A stretch of DNA of 64,000 bases from Ramlibacter pallidus (GCF_015070875.1 NZ_JADDIV010000004.1:62001-126000), one strand, 5' to 3'; counted from the first letter of the stretch, positions 52,334-60,689 are shown. Numbers and translations: made by a program. The notes: a model not told the origin generated them from the sequence alone.

Positions 52334-54777
52334 GCTTCCTGCCCCTCGGCCTGCAACTTCGTGAACTGCCGCGTGTCGACGGCGGCCTGCTCCTGCTGGA
52401 ACCACGGATCGGGTTCGCCGTCCAGGGCGAACTGCAGCCGCTCCCACAGCGCCTTGCGGCCGGCGTGGTCCTCCAGGACCTTTTTCTTCACGTAGTCCAG
52501 CCCGACGCGGTTGATGTAGTGCACCGTGCGCTCCAGGTACCAGCCTTCCTCGCGATAGAGCTGCAGGAAGGCGCCGCTGTACTCCAGCACCTCCTCGGAG
52601 GTCTTCACCTTGCAGAAGAACTGGCCGGCCTCGGTCTTGATACCGCCGTTGCCGCCAACGTAGAGCTCCCAGCCGGAATCGACGCCGATCACGCCGACGT
52701 CCTTGATGCCCGATTCGGCGCAGTTGCGCGGGCAGCCGGACACCGCCAGCTTCACCTTGTGCGGCGCGTACATGCGCCAGAGCGCGCGTTCCAGGTCCTT
52801 GCCCATCTGGGTGGAGTCCTGGGTGCCGAAGCGGCACCACTCGCTGCCGACACAGGTCTTCACCGTGCGCAGCGCCTTGGCATAGGCATGGCCGGACGGC
52901 ATGCCGATGTCCTTCCACACGTTCTGCAGGTCTTCCTTCTTCACGCCCAGCAGGTCGATGCGCTGGCCGCCGGTGACCTTGACCGTGGGGATCTGGTACT
53001 TGTCCACGACATCGGCGATGCGCCGCAGTTCGGCCGCCGTGGTCTCGCCACCCCACATGCGCGGGATCACCGAATACGTGCCGTCCTTCTGGATGTTGGC
53101 GTGGCTGCGTTCGTTGATGTAGCGCGACTGCGGGTCGTCCTTGGCCTCCTTGGGCCAGGTGGAGATCAGGTAGTAGTTCAGCGCCGGGCGGCAGGTGGCG
53201 CAGCCGTTGGGCGTGCGCCATTCCATGAACTTCATGGTGTCGGCGATCGTGACCAGCCGGTTGGCGCGCACCGCGTCGCGCACGTCCTGGTGGCTGTGGT
53301 CGGTGCAGCCGCACAAGGCCTTCTTCTTGGGCGCCGCGGAGTAGTCGCCGCCGGCGGTGAACATGATGATCTGCTCCACCAGCCCGGTGCAGGAGCCGCA
53401 GGAGGCGCTGGCCTTGGTGTGCTTGCGCACCTCGTCGAGCGTGAAGAGGCCTTTCTCCTTGATGGCTTTGCAGATGCTGCCCTTGCTGACGCCGTTGCAG
53501 CCGCAGACCTCGTCGCCGTCGGCCATGGCCGCGGCCTTGTTCTGGCCCTGGTGGCCGGCGTCGCCCAGGTTGGACTCGCCGAACATCAGCTTGTCGCGGA
53601 TGTCGCCGATCTTGCGGCCCTCGCGCAGCAGCTTGAAGTAGTAGCTGCCGTCCACGGTGTCGCCATAGAGGCAGGCGCCGACCAGCTTGTCGTCCTTGAT
53701 CACCAGCTTCTTGTAGACGCCGGCGAAAGGATCGCTCATCACGATCTCCTCGGTGCCGTCACCGCCCATGAAGTCGCCCGCCGAGAACAGGTCGATGCCG
53801 GTCACCTTCAGCTTGGTCGAGGTGAGCGAGCCGGTGTAGCGGCCGATGCCGAACTGCGCCAGGTGGTTGGCGGCCACCTTGGCCTGTTCGAACAGCGGCG
53901 CCACCAGGCCGTAGGCGATGCCGCGGTGCGCCGCGCATTCGCCCACCGAATAGATCCGCGCGTCGGTGACCGTCTGCAGGGTGTCGTGCACCACGACGCC
54001 GCGGCTGCAGAACAGGCCGGCCTTCTCGGCGAGCTCGGTGTTGGGGCGGATGCCGACCGCCATCACCACCAGGTCGGCGTCGACCTGGGTGCCGTCCTTG
54101 AACTTCACCGCGGACACCCGGCCGCTGTCGCCCGGGACGAGTTCCTGCGTCTGCGCGCCGATCAGGAACTTCAGGCCGCGGTCCTCCAGCGACTTCTGCA
54201 GCAGCTTGCCGGCCACGTCGTCGAGCTGCCGTTCCATGAGCCACGGCATCACGTGGACCACGCTCACGTCCATGCCCCGCTTCATCAGGCCGTTGGCGGC
54301 TTCCAGCCCCAGCAGGCCGCCGCCGATGACCACCGCCTTGCGGTACTTCTGCGCGGCCTCGATCATCGCGTTGGTGTCGGCGATGTCGCGATAGGCGATC
54401 ACGCCCGGCAGGTCCTTGCCCGGCACCGGCAGGATGAAGGGGTTGGAGCCGGTGCACAGCAGCAGCCGGTCGTAGGGCTCCTCGGTGCCGTCCTCGGCCC
54501 GCACGACGCGGTGGACACGGTCGATCTCCACCACCTTCTTGCCGGCGTGCAGCCGGATGTGGTTCTGCTCGTACCACTCCCAGGAGTTCAGCACGATCTC
54601 GTCGAGCGTCTGCTCGCCCGCCAGCACCGGCGACAGCAGGATGCGGTTGTAGTTCGGGTGCGGCTCGGCGCCGAAGACCGTGACCTCGTACAGGTCGGGC
54701 GCGATCTTGAGCAGCTCCTCGAGCGTGCGCACGCCCGCCATGCCGTTGCCGATCATCACCAGTCTGGATTTCTTCAT
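52330..54777 (-). CDS. nirB: Nitrite reductase large subunit (NADH, siroheme)
   Basis: This 815-residue enzyme reduces nitrite to ammonium. FAD domain: RLVMIGNGMAGVRTLEELL; NAD domain: KAVVIGGGLLGLEAANGLM. BFD-like 2Fe-2S domain: CGCNGVSKGSICKAI with CGSCTGLVEQI. Siroheme/4Fe-4S ligands: CVGSEWCRFGTQD and SGCPRNCAESGIKD. AGGAG lies six bases before the ATG. It lies 26 bp after narK and overlaps nirD by four. The siroheme would come from CobA, encoded in the same operon. Confidence 0.97.
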   Translation of the reverse strand: MKKSRLVMIGNGMAGVRTLEELLKIAPDLYEVTVFGAEPHPNYNRILLSPVLAGEQTLDEIVLNSWEWYEQNHIRLHAGKKVVEIDRVHRVVRAEDGTEEPYDRLLLCTGSNPFILPVPGKDLPGVIAYRDIADTNAMIEAAQKYRKAVVIGGGLLGLEAANGLMKRGMDVSVVHVMPWLMERQLDDVAGKLLQKSLEDRGLKFLIGAQTQELVPGDSGRVSAVKFKDGTQVDADLVVMAVGIRPNTELAEKAGLFCSRGVVVHDTLQTVTDARIYSVGECAAHRGIAYGLVAPLFEQAKVAANHLAQFGIGRYTGSLTSTKLKVTGIDLFSAGDFMGGDGTEEIVMSDPFAGVYKKLVIKDDKLVGACLYGDTVDGSYYFKLLREGRKIGDIRDKLMFGESNLGDAGHQGQNKAAAMADGDEVCGCNGVSKGSICKAIKEKGLFTLDEVRKHTKASASCGSCTGLVEQIIMFTAGGDYSAAPKKKALCGCTDHSHQDVRDAVRANRLVTIADTMKFMEWRTPNGCATCRPALNYYLISTWPKEAKDDPQSRYINERSHANIQKDGTYSVIPRMWGGETTAAELRRIADVVDKYQIPTVKVTGGQRIDLLGVKKEDLQNVWKDIGMPSGHAYAKALRTVKTCVGSEWCRFGTQDSTQMGKDLERALWRMYAPHKVKLAVSGCPRNCAESGIKDVGVIGVDSGWELYVGGNGGIKTEAGQFFCKVKTSEEVLEYSGAFLQLYREEGWYLERTVHYINRVGLDYVKKKVLEDHAGRKALWERLQFALDGEPDPWFQQEQAAVDTRQFTKLQAEGQEA

Positions 54778-54803
54778 CGGGGACTCCTGTAATGCGTGAA
54801 GGT

Positions 54804-56036
54804 TCAGGCGCCGGCCATGGCGGGCTGGCGGCGGGCGCGGCCGCCGCGTTCGGCCCAGGTGCGGGTCCAGCGCGTCTGCATCAGGCGCATGACGACGAGC
54901 ACCACCAGGGCGAGGCCGGCGAAGAGGAAGAAGCCCCAGGCGTAGCTGCCCAGGTATTGGCACGACAGACCCATCGTGCTGGGCACCAAGCCGCCGCCCA
55001 GCGCGCCGACCTCGCCGATCATGGAGCCGGCGACGGCGGTCGTCGCCGGCCAGCGCAGCGGCACGAGCTGGAACAGCGCGCCGTTGCCCGCGCCCAGCGC
55101 GGCGAAGCACACCATCAGCAGGACGGTGGTGAGCACCAGCGAATGGCCGCTGAAGCCCACCAGCACCAGCGAACCGCACACCGCCACCAGCACCACCGTC
55201 AGCGTGTTCAGGCCGCCCCAGCGGTCCGAGATCCAGCCGCCCACGATGCGCAGCGCGGCCCCCATGAAGGCCGCGAGCATCGTCAGCTGCCCGGCTTCGA
55301 CCTTGCTCACGCCGAACTGCTCGAAGTAGTAGGAAGGCAGGAAGCTGGTCAGGCCGATGAAGCCGCCGAAGGTGACGCAGTAGATGACGCTGAACACCCA
55401 GCCGTCGTGCTCGAACAGGCAGGCCACGTGCTCGCGCAAGGTGCCGTGCTTGTTGACGTCGTCCGGCTCGCGGGCCCAGACCACCATGACGACCGCGGGC
55501 ACGAGGATGCCGACCGCCGCCAGGCCGTACACCGCCTGCCAGCCGAGCCACTGGGCCAGGGGCGGCGCGAGCAGCACCGACACCGCGGTGCCCACGTTGC
55601 CGGCGCCCACGATGCCCATGGCCAGGCCCTTGTGCTGCGCCGGGAAGCTGCCGGAACCGAGCGAGAGCGCCACGCCGAAGCTGGCGCCGGCGATCCCCAG
55701 CAGCACGCCCATCGCCAGCAGGTCGCCGAAGGTGTCGACGAACAGCAGCCCGTAGGTCATGGCCACGCCGATCAGGCCCATCTCCACCAGCGTGGCCGCC
55801 TTGCGGCCGATGTACTGCGCGAGCAACCCCAGCGGAAAGCGCATCAGCGCACCGGCGACGATGGGGATCGACAGCATCAGGCCCATCTCCGCGGCGCTCA
55901 GGCGGTAGGCCTCCTTGATGAAGGGGGCCATGGCGCCATTGAGCACCCAGATCGCGCAGGAGAAGGCGAAGTAGAAGAACGCCGCGAACAGCGTGGGCAG
56001 GTGGCCGGACTGCAGGAAGGGTTTGGTGTCGCTCAT
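54804..56036 (-). CDS. narK: MFS nitrate/nitrite transporter (NarK/NasA family)
   Basis: This is a 410-residue inner-membrane protein with twelve hydrophobic segments. Nitrate-family marks are LLSIPIVAGALMRFPLGLLAQYIGRK with the substrate Arg, GVALSLGSGSFPAQHKGLAMGIVGAGNVGTA-type nitrate signature, and GALGGGLVPSTMGLS in the second half. It is first in the narK-nirB-nirD-nasA-ybiB-cobA operon, under the sigma-54 promoter at 56169-56184. It duplicates the uptake role of NrtABC and may also export nitrite. Confidence 0.93.
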   Translation of the reverse strand: MSDTKPFLQSGHLPTLFAAFFYFAFSCAIWVLNGAMAPFIKEAYRLSAAEMGLMLSIPIVAGALMRFPLGLLAQYIGRKAATLVEMGLIGVAMTYGLLFVDTFGDLLAMGVLLGIAGASFGVALSLGSGSFPAQHKGLAMGIVGAGNVGTAVSVLLAPPLAQWLGWQAVYGLAAVGILVPAVVMVVWAREPDDVNKHGTLREHVACLFEHDGWVFSVIYCVTFGGFIGLTSFLPSYYFEQFGVSKVEAGQLTMLAAFMGAALRIVGGWISDRWGGLNTLTVVLVAVCGSLVLVGFSGHSLVLTTVLLMVCFAALGAGNGALFQLVPLRWPATTAVAGSMIGEVGALGGGLVPSTMGLSCQYLGSYAWGFFLFAGLALVVLVVMRLMQTRWTRTWAERGGRARRQPAMAGA

Positions 56037-56168
56037 CGTGTGTCTGGACCGGGGCGCAGCCGCGGCTCGCCCCCATGTGTTGGGTACAGGTCAGCACACC
56101 ACGTTGTGCGCACGGCCGGCGGTACGATGCCCGGCCCGGGTGCGTCGTCACACCCGATGCCGTCTCCT

Positions 56169-56184
56169 TGCAGGGACCGTGCCA
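56169..56184 (-). promoter_or_regulatory. Sigma-54 promoter of the narK-nirBD-nasA operon
   Basis: On the minus strand TGGCACG-GTCC-CTGCA matches the RpoN consensus TGGCACG-N4-TTGCA except at one base, with GG and GC exactly ten bases apart. The transcript would start near 56158, giving a leader of about 120 bases before narK. The leader contains GC hairpins but no T-run terminator. Confidence 0.88.
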
Positions 56185-56202
56185 GCACGCTGGCATTGCG
56201 CT

Positions 56203-56219
56203 TGCACTGAACCCGTGCA
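56203..56219. promoter_or_regulatory. NtrC-like palindrome upstream of narK
   Basis: TGCACT-GAACC-CGTGCA closely matches the NtrC consensus TGCACC-N5-GGTGCA (ten of twelve positions). It is centred about 53 bases upstream of the expected narK start, closer than typical enhancers, and 25 bases before the ATG of the divergent ANTAR gene, which it could also control. Confidence 0.55.
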
Positions 56220-56236
56220 TCCGCCTGGAACCCCCC

Positions 56237-57505
56237 ATGACCTCCGTCCTCCTGCTCTCCATGCCCGATCCCGGTGCACCGCCGCTCGCCGCCGACTTCG
56301 CCGCGGCCGGATTCGAGGTGCTCGGGACGGGGGATTGCGCCCACCTGGTGCGCGACACCTTGCGCGCGGCGCCCGAGGTGCTCGTGTGCTGGGCGCCGCG
56401 CCCCACGACGGAGCTGTTGCAGGCGGTCACCACCCTGCAGGCCCAGCAGGCCGTGCCGGTGCTGTGCTTCACGCAGGACGCCGGCGTCGAAGCGCTGCAG
56501 CAGGCACTGGAGGCGGGCGTGCACGCCTGGGTGGTGCAGGGTTACGCGCCGCAGCGGCTGCGGCCGCTGGTGCACCTGGCCATCGCGCGGGAAGCGCGCG
56601 AGCGCTCGCTGGTGGCGAAGGCGGCAGCGCTGGAGGAGAAGCTGGAAGACCGCAAGTGGGTCGACAAGGCCAAGGGCATCCTCATGCAGGTGCCGGACGT
56701 GAGCGAGGAACACGCCTTCCAGCTGCTGCGCACCGCTTCGATGCAGGGCAACCAGCGGGTCGGCGCGGTGTCGCGGCAGGTGATCGCGGCGGCGGGCGTC
56801 GCCGCGGCCATCAACCGCGCCGGCCAGCAGCGCATGCTGTCGCAGCGGCTGGTGAAGCTCTATGCGCTGGCGTGCAGCCGGACGGAAGGCGCGGCGGCAG
56901 CCCTGTTGATGCGCGAAAGCCTGCAGCGCGTCGACGACAACCTCTCCGCGCTGGGCCAGGACCTGTCCGCCGCCACTTTCGGCGACTTGGTGGCGGCCGC
57001 GCGAGAAGGCTGGCAGGCCCTGCGGGCGCTGCTGGTGCAGCCGCCGCGCGCGTCGGAACTGCAGCGGCTGGACGGGCTGGCGGACACCGTGCTGTCGCAG
57101 GCGGACGCGCTGGTCTCGGCCCTCGAATCCTCCGGCGTGGCGGCGCAGGTCGGCGTGATCAACGTCTCGGGCCGCCAGCGCATGCTCTCGCAGCGCATGG
57201 CCAAGCTGGCGTTGCTGCAGGCCGGCGATGCAGAGCCGGCGCGCTTCGAGCCGCTGCTGGCGGACACCGCGGCGGCCTTCGAGCAGGGGCTGGCCGCTCT
57301 GGAACGCGCGCCGCTGTCCACGCCGGAGATCCGCGCCATGCTGGCGCAGGGCCGCGCCGCCTGGGAGCGGCTGCGCGGTGCGGTCGCCCCGGCCCGGCAG
57401 GCCACGGGCCGCGTGGAGATCGCCGGCGCCAGCGAGGAACTGCTGGAGGTCTTCGACCGCCTCACCGCGTCGTACCAGCACAGCCTGCAGGTGCTGATCG
57501 GCTGA
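56237..57505 (+). CDS. ANTAR-domain regulator with pseudo-receiver and two NarX/PilJ-like P-box motifs
   Basis: This is a 422-residue cytoplasmic protein. Residues 1-120 look like a NasT-type receiver, but the phosphoacceptor position reads VLVCWAPRP (no Asp) and the conserved Lys is lost, so it cannot be phosphorylated in the usual way. Residues about 130-182 form the ANTAR RNA-binding domain (DRKWVDKAKGILMQ, EEHAFQLLRTASMQGNQRV). Two repeats follow with INRAGQQRMLSQRLVKLYAL (about 193) and INVSGRQRMLSQRMAKLALL (about 308), like the nitrate-binding P-box of NarX and PilJ N-terminal domains. It is probably a nitrate-sensing antiterminator acting on the nrtA leader. It is divergent from narK and convergent with nrtC. 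Confidence 0.85.
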   Translation: MTSVLLLSMPDPGAPPLAADFAAAGFEVLGTGDCAHLVRDTLRAAPEVLVCWAPRPTTELLQAVTTLQAQQAVPVLCFTQDAGVEALQQALEAGVHAWVVQGYAPQRLRPLVHLAIAREARERSLVAKAAALEEKLEDRKWVDKAKGILMQVPDVSEEHAFQLLRTASMQGNQRVGAVSRQVIAAAGVAAAINRAGQQRMLSQRLVKLYALACSRTEGAAAALLMRESLQRVDDNLSALGQDLSAATFGDLVAAAREGWQALRALLVQPPRASELQRLDGLADTVLSQADALVSALESSGVAAQVGVINVSGRQRMLSQRMAKLALLQAGDAEPARFEPLLADTAAAFEQGLAALERAPLSTPEIRAMLAQGRAAWERLRGAVAPARQATGRVEIAGASEELLEVFDRLTASYQHSLQVLIG

Positions 57506-57516
57506 GGGGCGGTCTC

Positions 57517-58359
57517 CTAGGCGGCGGCCTTCTCCTTGCGCGAGAAGGCGCCGGCCCGGGCGCTGATCGGCTCCACCTTGCGCTGCTTCTCGTAGAGGAA
57601 GCTCAGGATCTCCTGGCGGCAGTGGTTGTACGTGGGGTCTTCGGCCAGCGCGATGCGGTTGCGCGGCCGCTCGAGCGGCACCGCGAGGATCTGGCCGATG
57701 GTGGCGGCCGGGCCGTTGGTCATCATCACCACGCGATCGGACATCAGCACCGCCTCGTCGACGTCGTGCGTGATCATCATGACGGTGTTGCCCAGCTCGG
57801 ACTGGATGCGGATCACCTCGTCCTGCAGGTGCGCGCGGGTCAGCGCATCGAGGGCCCCGAAGGGTTCGTCAAGCAGCAGGACCTTGGGCTCCATCGCCAG
57901 CGCGCGGGCGATGCCCACCCGCTGTTTCATCCCGCCGGAGATCTGCGAGGGCAGCCGATCGAGCGCGTGCGACATGTTCACCATCGCCAGGTTGTGCAGG
58001 ATCCAGTCCCTGCGCTCCGCCTTGGTGCGCGTGGCGCCGAAGATCTTGTCCACGGCGATTTCCACGTTCTGGTAGACCGTGAGCCAGGGCAGCAGCGAGT
58101 GGTTCTGGAACACCACCGCCCGGTCCGGCCCTGGCGCGTTCACCTCGCGGCCGTCGACGATCACGCCGCCCGAAGTGGCCTTCAGCAGGCCGGCCACGAT
58201 GTTGAGCACCGTGGATTTGCCGCAGCCGGAGTGGCCGATCAGCGAGAGGTACTCGCCGCGCTTGACGTCCAGGTTGATGTTCTTCAGCACCGGGTTGCCG
58301 CCGTTGGCGCCGGGGAAGGTCATGTCGACTTGGGAGAGGGAGAGGTAGCCGTTGCTCAT
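57517..58359 (-). CDS. nrtC: Nitrate ABC transporter, ATP-binding protein
   Basis: This is a 280-residue ABC ATPase of the nitrate/sulfonate/taurine class. Walker A: GHSGCGKST (about 42-50); Q loop VVFQNHSLLPWLTV; signature QISGGMKQRVGIARAL; Walker B VLLLDEPFGALDALTR; His switch MITHDVDEAVLM. The length fits the NrtD/NasD single-ATPase form, without the fused binding domain of cyanobacterial NrtC; the symbol follows common Burkholderiales usage. It starts eight bases after the permease gene stop. Confidence 0.94.
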   Translation of the reverse strand: MSNGYLSLSQVDMTFPGANGGNPVLKNINLDVKRGEYLSLIGHSGCGKSTVLNIVAGLLKATSGGVIVDGREVNAPGPDRAVVFQNHSLLPWLTVYQNVEIAVDKIFGATRTKAERRDWILHNLAMVNMSHALDRLPSQISGGMKQRVGIARALAMEPKVLLLDEPFGALDALTRAHLQDEVIRIQSELGNTVMMITHDVDEAVLMSDRVVMMTNGPAATIGQILAVPLERPRNRIALAEDPTYNHCRQEILSFLYEKQRKVEPISARAGAFSRKEKAAA

Positions 58360-58367
58360 GGGGTGCC

Positions 58368-59231
58368 CTAGCTCGCGGCGGTGCCGCGGGTGACTTTCTT
58401 GCCGATGAAGGCGACGATGCGGTCCAGCGCGAAGCCGACCAGGCCGACGTAGACGAGCGCCAGGATGATGTCGCTGATGCGCGATGAGTTCCAGGCGTCC
58501 CAGATGAAGAAGCCGATGCCCACGCCGCCGATCAGCATCTCGGCGGCGATGATCGCCAGCCACGACAGGCCGACGCCGATGCGCAGGCCCGAGAAGATGA
58601 AGGGCGCCGCGGCGGGCAGCATGATCTTCGTGAAGTACTCGATGCCGTTGAGCCGGATCACCTTCGCGACGTTGCGGTAGTCCTCCGGGATGTTCCGGAT
58701 GCCGATGGACGTGTTGATGATGATCGGCCAGATCGAGGTGATGAAGATGACGAAGATGGCGGACGGGTGGCCGTCGCGGAAGCCCGCCAGCGAGATCGGC
58801 AGCCAGGCCAGGGGCGGCACCGTGCGCAGCACCTGGAACAGCGGGTCGAGGCCGCGCAGCGCCCAGGTCGACTGCCCGACCAGAACGCCCAGGCTCACGC
58901 CGGCCAGCACCGCCAGCGAGTAGCCGTAGGCCACGCGCTTCAGGCTGGCGAGCAGCTGCCACGCGATGCCGACATCGTTGCCGCCGCGGTCGTAGAAGGG
59001 CTGGGTGATCAACTCCCAGGTGTCCTGCACCACCTTGCTGGGCGCGGGCAGGGCGGCGCCCGGGCGCGAGCCCAGCACCTCCCACACCAGGACGAGGAAG
59101 CCGATGATCACGAGGGGCGGCAGCACGTGCGTCATGAACACGCGGACGGCGTCGGTCAGCAACGCCACGGCGGGGCCGGGCTTGCGCGGCGCGCCCAGCG
59201 GCAGGGGCTGGATGGTGTCGGTCGTGTGCAT
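58368..59231 (-). CDS. nrtB: Nitrate ABC transporter, permease
   Basis: This is a 287-residue inner-membrane permease of the nitrate/taurine type with six TM helices. The EAA-like coupling loop is NIPEDYRNVAKVIRLNGIEYF, and FRTVPPLAWLPISLAGF-like sequence precedes it. The N-terminus has a short Pro-rich cytoplasmic stretch. It lies between nrtA (eight-base gap) and nrtC. With NrtA and NrtC it makes a high-affinity nitrate importer. Confidence 0.94.
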   Translation of the reverse strand: MHTTDTIQPLPLGAPRKPGPAVALLTDAVRVFMTHVLPPLVIIGFLVLVWEVLGSRPGAALPAPSKVVQDTWELITQPFYDRGGNDVGIAWQLLASLKRVAYGYSLAVLAGVSLGVLVGQSTWALRGLDPLFQVLRTVPPLAWLPISLAGFRDGHPSAIFVIFITSIWPIIINTSIGIRNIPEDYRNVAKVIRLNGIEYFTKIMLPAAAPFIFSGLRIGVGLSWLAIIAAEMLIGGVGIGFFIWDAWNSSRISDIILALVYVGLVGFALDRIVAFIGKKVTRGTAAS

Positions 59232-59239
59232 GGCGGTCC

Positions 59240-60532
59240 TCAGGCGGCCTTGATGTTCTTGATCTCGAGCGAGTCGAGGTACTTCTTCGGGTTGGCGGGG
59301 TCGAACACCTTGCCGTCGAAGAACTTCTCGACGCCGCGCGAGGTGGAGGCCGGGATGTCCTTGGCGGCGACGCCGAGTTCCTTGGCGGCGGCTCGCCAGA
59401 GGTCTTCGCGGTTCACCTTCGCGATCAGCGCCTTGGTGTCGAGGTTCGCCGGCAGGTAGCCCCAGCGCTGGTTCTCGGTCAGGAACCACAGGTCGTGGCT
59501 CTGGAAGGGGTAGCTCGCGTGGTCCTTCCAGAAGCGCATCTGGTACTTGCTGTTCGCCTCCACCCGGCCGGTGCCGTAGTCGAAGTCGCCCTTGACGCGG
59601 TCGATCACGTCCTCGACCGGCGCGTTGATCCAGCGGCGGCGGGCGCAGATCTCGGCGACCTCCGTGCGGTTCTTCGGGTCCTCGCACCACATCTGGGCTT
59701 CCATCACCGCCTTGAGCAGCGCCTTGGTGGCGTTCGGGTTCGCCTGCACGTAGTCTGCGCGCATCGCGAAGGCCTTTTCCGGATGGTTCATCCAGAGTTC
59801 GCTGGTGGTCAGGGCGGTGTAGCCGATCTTCTGGTTGATCAGCTGCCGGTTCCAGGGCTCGCAAACGCAGAAGGTGTCCATGCTGCCCACCTTCATGTTG
59901 GCCACCATCTGCGGCGGCGGCACGGTGATGGTGTTGATGTCGCGGTTGGGGTCGACGCCGCCTGCCGCCATCCAGTAACGCATCCACATGTCGTGCGTGC
60001 CGCCGGGGAACGTCATGGCGGCGTTGACCGGCTTGCCGGTCTTCACGCGCTTGGCGAGCAGGGCCTTCTTGAAGTCCTTGTTGTCCAGGCCGACCTTCAG
60101 GTCCTTGTACTCGTTGGCCACCGAGATGCACTGCCCGCCCAGGTTCAGGCGGGCCAGGATCTGGATCGGCACCTGCACGTTGTTGGCCGTGACGGCGCCG
60201 GTCGAGATCAGGTAGGGCATGGGCGTCAGGATGTGCGCGCCGTCGATGCCGTTGCTCTTCGAGCCCAGCACCAGGTTGTCGCGCGTCGTGCCCCAGGACG
60301 ACTGCTTCAGCACCTCGACTTCGGTCATGCCGTGCTTCTTGAAGAAGCCTTTCTCGTCGGCGACGAACAGGGGCGCGGCGTCGGTCAGCGCGATGAACCC
60401 CAGCTTGGCGGCCTTGGTCTCCAGCGCGGCGCCCTGCGCGCGCACGATGCCGGGGAAGAGGCCGGCGCCGCCCAGTGCCGCAGCGCCCTGCAGGACGGAT
60501 CGGCGGGAGACCGTGGTGGATTTGCTTTGCAT
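59240..60532 (-). CDS. nrtA: Nitrate ABC transporter, substrate-binding protein
   Basis: This is a 430-residue periplasmic binding protein. The N-terminus has a twin-arginine signal (SRRSVLQGAAALGGAG, then IVRAQGA), so it is likely exported folded via Tat. Nitrate-binding family blocks are KLGFIALTDAAPLFVADEKGFF, FPGGTHDMWMRYWMAAGG, and GSMDTFCVCEPWNRQLI. ATG at 60532 is chosen because GGAG lies six bases upstream; the longer frame from 60589 would start inside the leader terminator. It is the first gene of nrtABC, controlled by sigma-54 and the ANTAR-type attenuator. Confidence 0.95.
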   Translation of the reverse strand: MQSKSTTVSRRSVLQGAAALGGAGLFPGIVRAQGAALETKAAKLGFIALTDAAPLFVADEKGFFKKHGMTEVEVLKQSSWGTTRDNLVLGSKSNGIDGAHILTPMPYLISTGAVTANNVQVPIQILARLNLGGQCISVANEYKDLKVGLDNKDFKKALLAKRVKTGKPVNAAMTFPGGTHDMWMRYWMAAGGVDPNRDINTITVPPPQMVANMKVGSMDTFCVCEPWNRQLINQKIGYTALTTSELWMNHPEKAFAMRADYVQANPNATKALLKAVMEAQMWCEDPKNRTEVAEICARRRWINAPVEDVIDRVKGDFDYGTGRVEANSKYQMRFWKDHASYPFQSHDLWFLTENQRWGYLPANLDTKALIAKVNREDLWRAAAKELGVAAKDIPASTSRGVEKFFDGKVFDPANPKKYLDSLEIKNIKAA

Positions 60533-60553
60533 CGTTTGCTCCAGGTTGGGCGA

Positions 60554-60615
60554 GAAGAAAAAAGAAACGGCGTCCATCGCGCCGCGCACGGTGGTGCGCG
60601 GGGAGGGACGCCGTT
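60554..60615 (-). terminator. Leader (attenuator) terminator of nrtABC
   Basis: On the minus strand AACGGCGTCC (60615-60606) pairs perfectly with GGACGCCGTT (60575-60566). Inside is a seven-base-pair hairpin CGCGCAC-CACC-GTGCGCG, and after it TCTTTTTTCTTC. It lies entirely between the sigma-54 promoter and the nrtA ribosome site, so transcription stops here unless prevented. Confidence 0.88.
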
Positions 60616-60649
60616 GTCCGGATCAGGGGCGGGCACCGCCGTTGGCACC
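60606..60649 (-). ncRNA. ANTAR-type two-hexaloop antiterminator RNA in the nrtA leader
   Basis: On the minus strand, hairpin P1 is GGTGCC-AACGGC-GGTGCC (60649-60632; six pairs, two of them G-U), and hairpin P2 is GGAC-AACGGC-GTCC (60619-60606). The two hexaloops are identical and have A at position 1 and G at position 4, the rule known for ANTAR targets; the linker is 12 bases. The loop and 3' arm of P2 are exactly the 5' arm of the leader terminator, so P2 and the terminator cannot coexist. A NasR-type protein holding P1-P2 would allow nrtABC transcription. Confidence 0.85.
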
Positions 60650-60666
60650 TGCTTCACGCGGAGATA

Positions 60667-60682
60667 TGCAGGGACCGTGCCA
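60667..60682 (-). promoter_or_regulatory. Sigma-54 promoter of nrtABC
   Basis: The minus-strand element TGGCACG-GTCC-CTGCA is base-for-base the same as at narK, including the N4 spacer. The start would be near 60657, eight bases before hairpin P1. It lies immediately downstream of the nasR stop. Confidence 0.88.
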
Positions 60683-60689
60683 GCGTTGG

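Noticed and set aside
49234..54792. Very long plus-strand open frame opposite nasA and nirB
   Set aside because: It is an antisense shadow produced by GC-rich codon bias; it translates to His/Gln/Arg/Ala-rich nonsense, while the minus strand encodes clear NasA, NirD and NirB.
56037..56168. Possible ANTAR hairpin pair in the narK leader
   Set aside because: Hairpins exist (GGGTGT-GACGAC-GCACCC and GCACA-ACGTGG-TGTGC), but the loops do not have A at 1 with G at 4, and no intrinsic terminator follows.
60533..60589. Longer nrtA reading frame from 60589
   Set aside because: It would begin inside the attenuator terminator and put a Phe/Ser-rich stretch ahead of the twin-arginine signal; ATG 60532 has a proper ribosome site.
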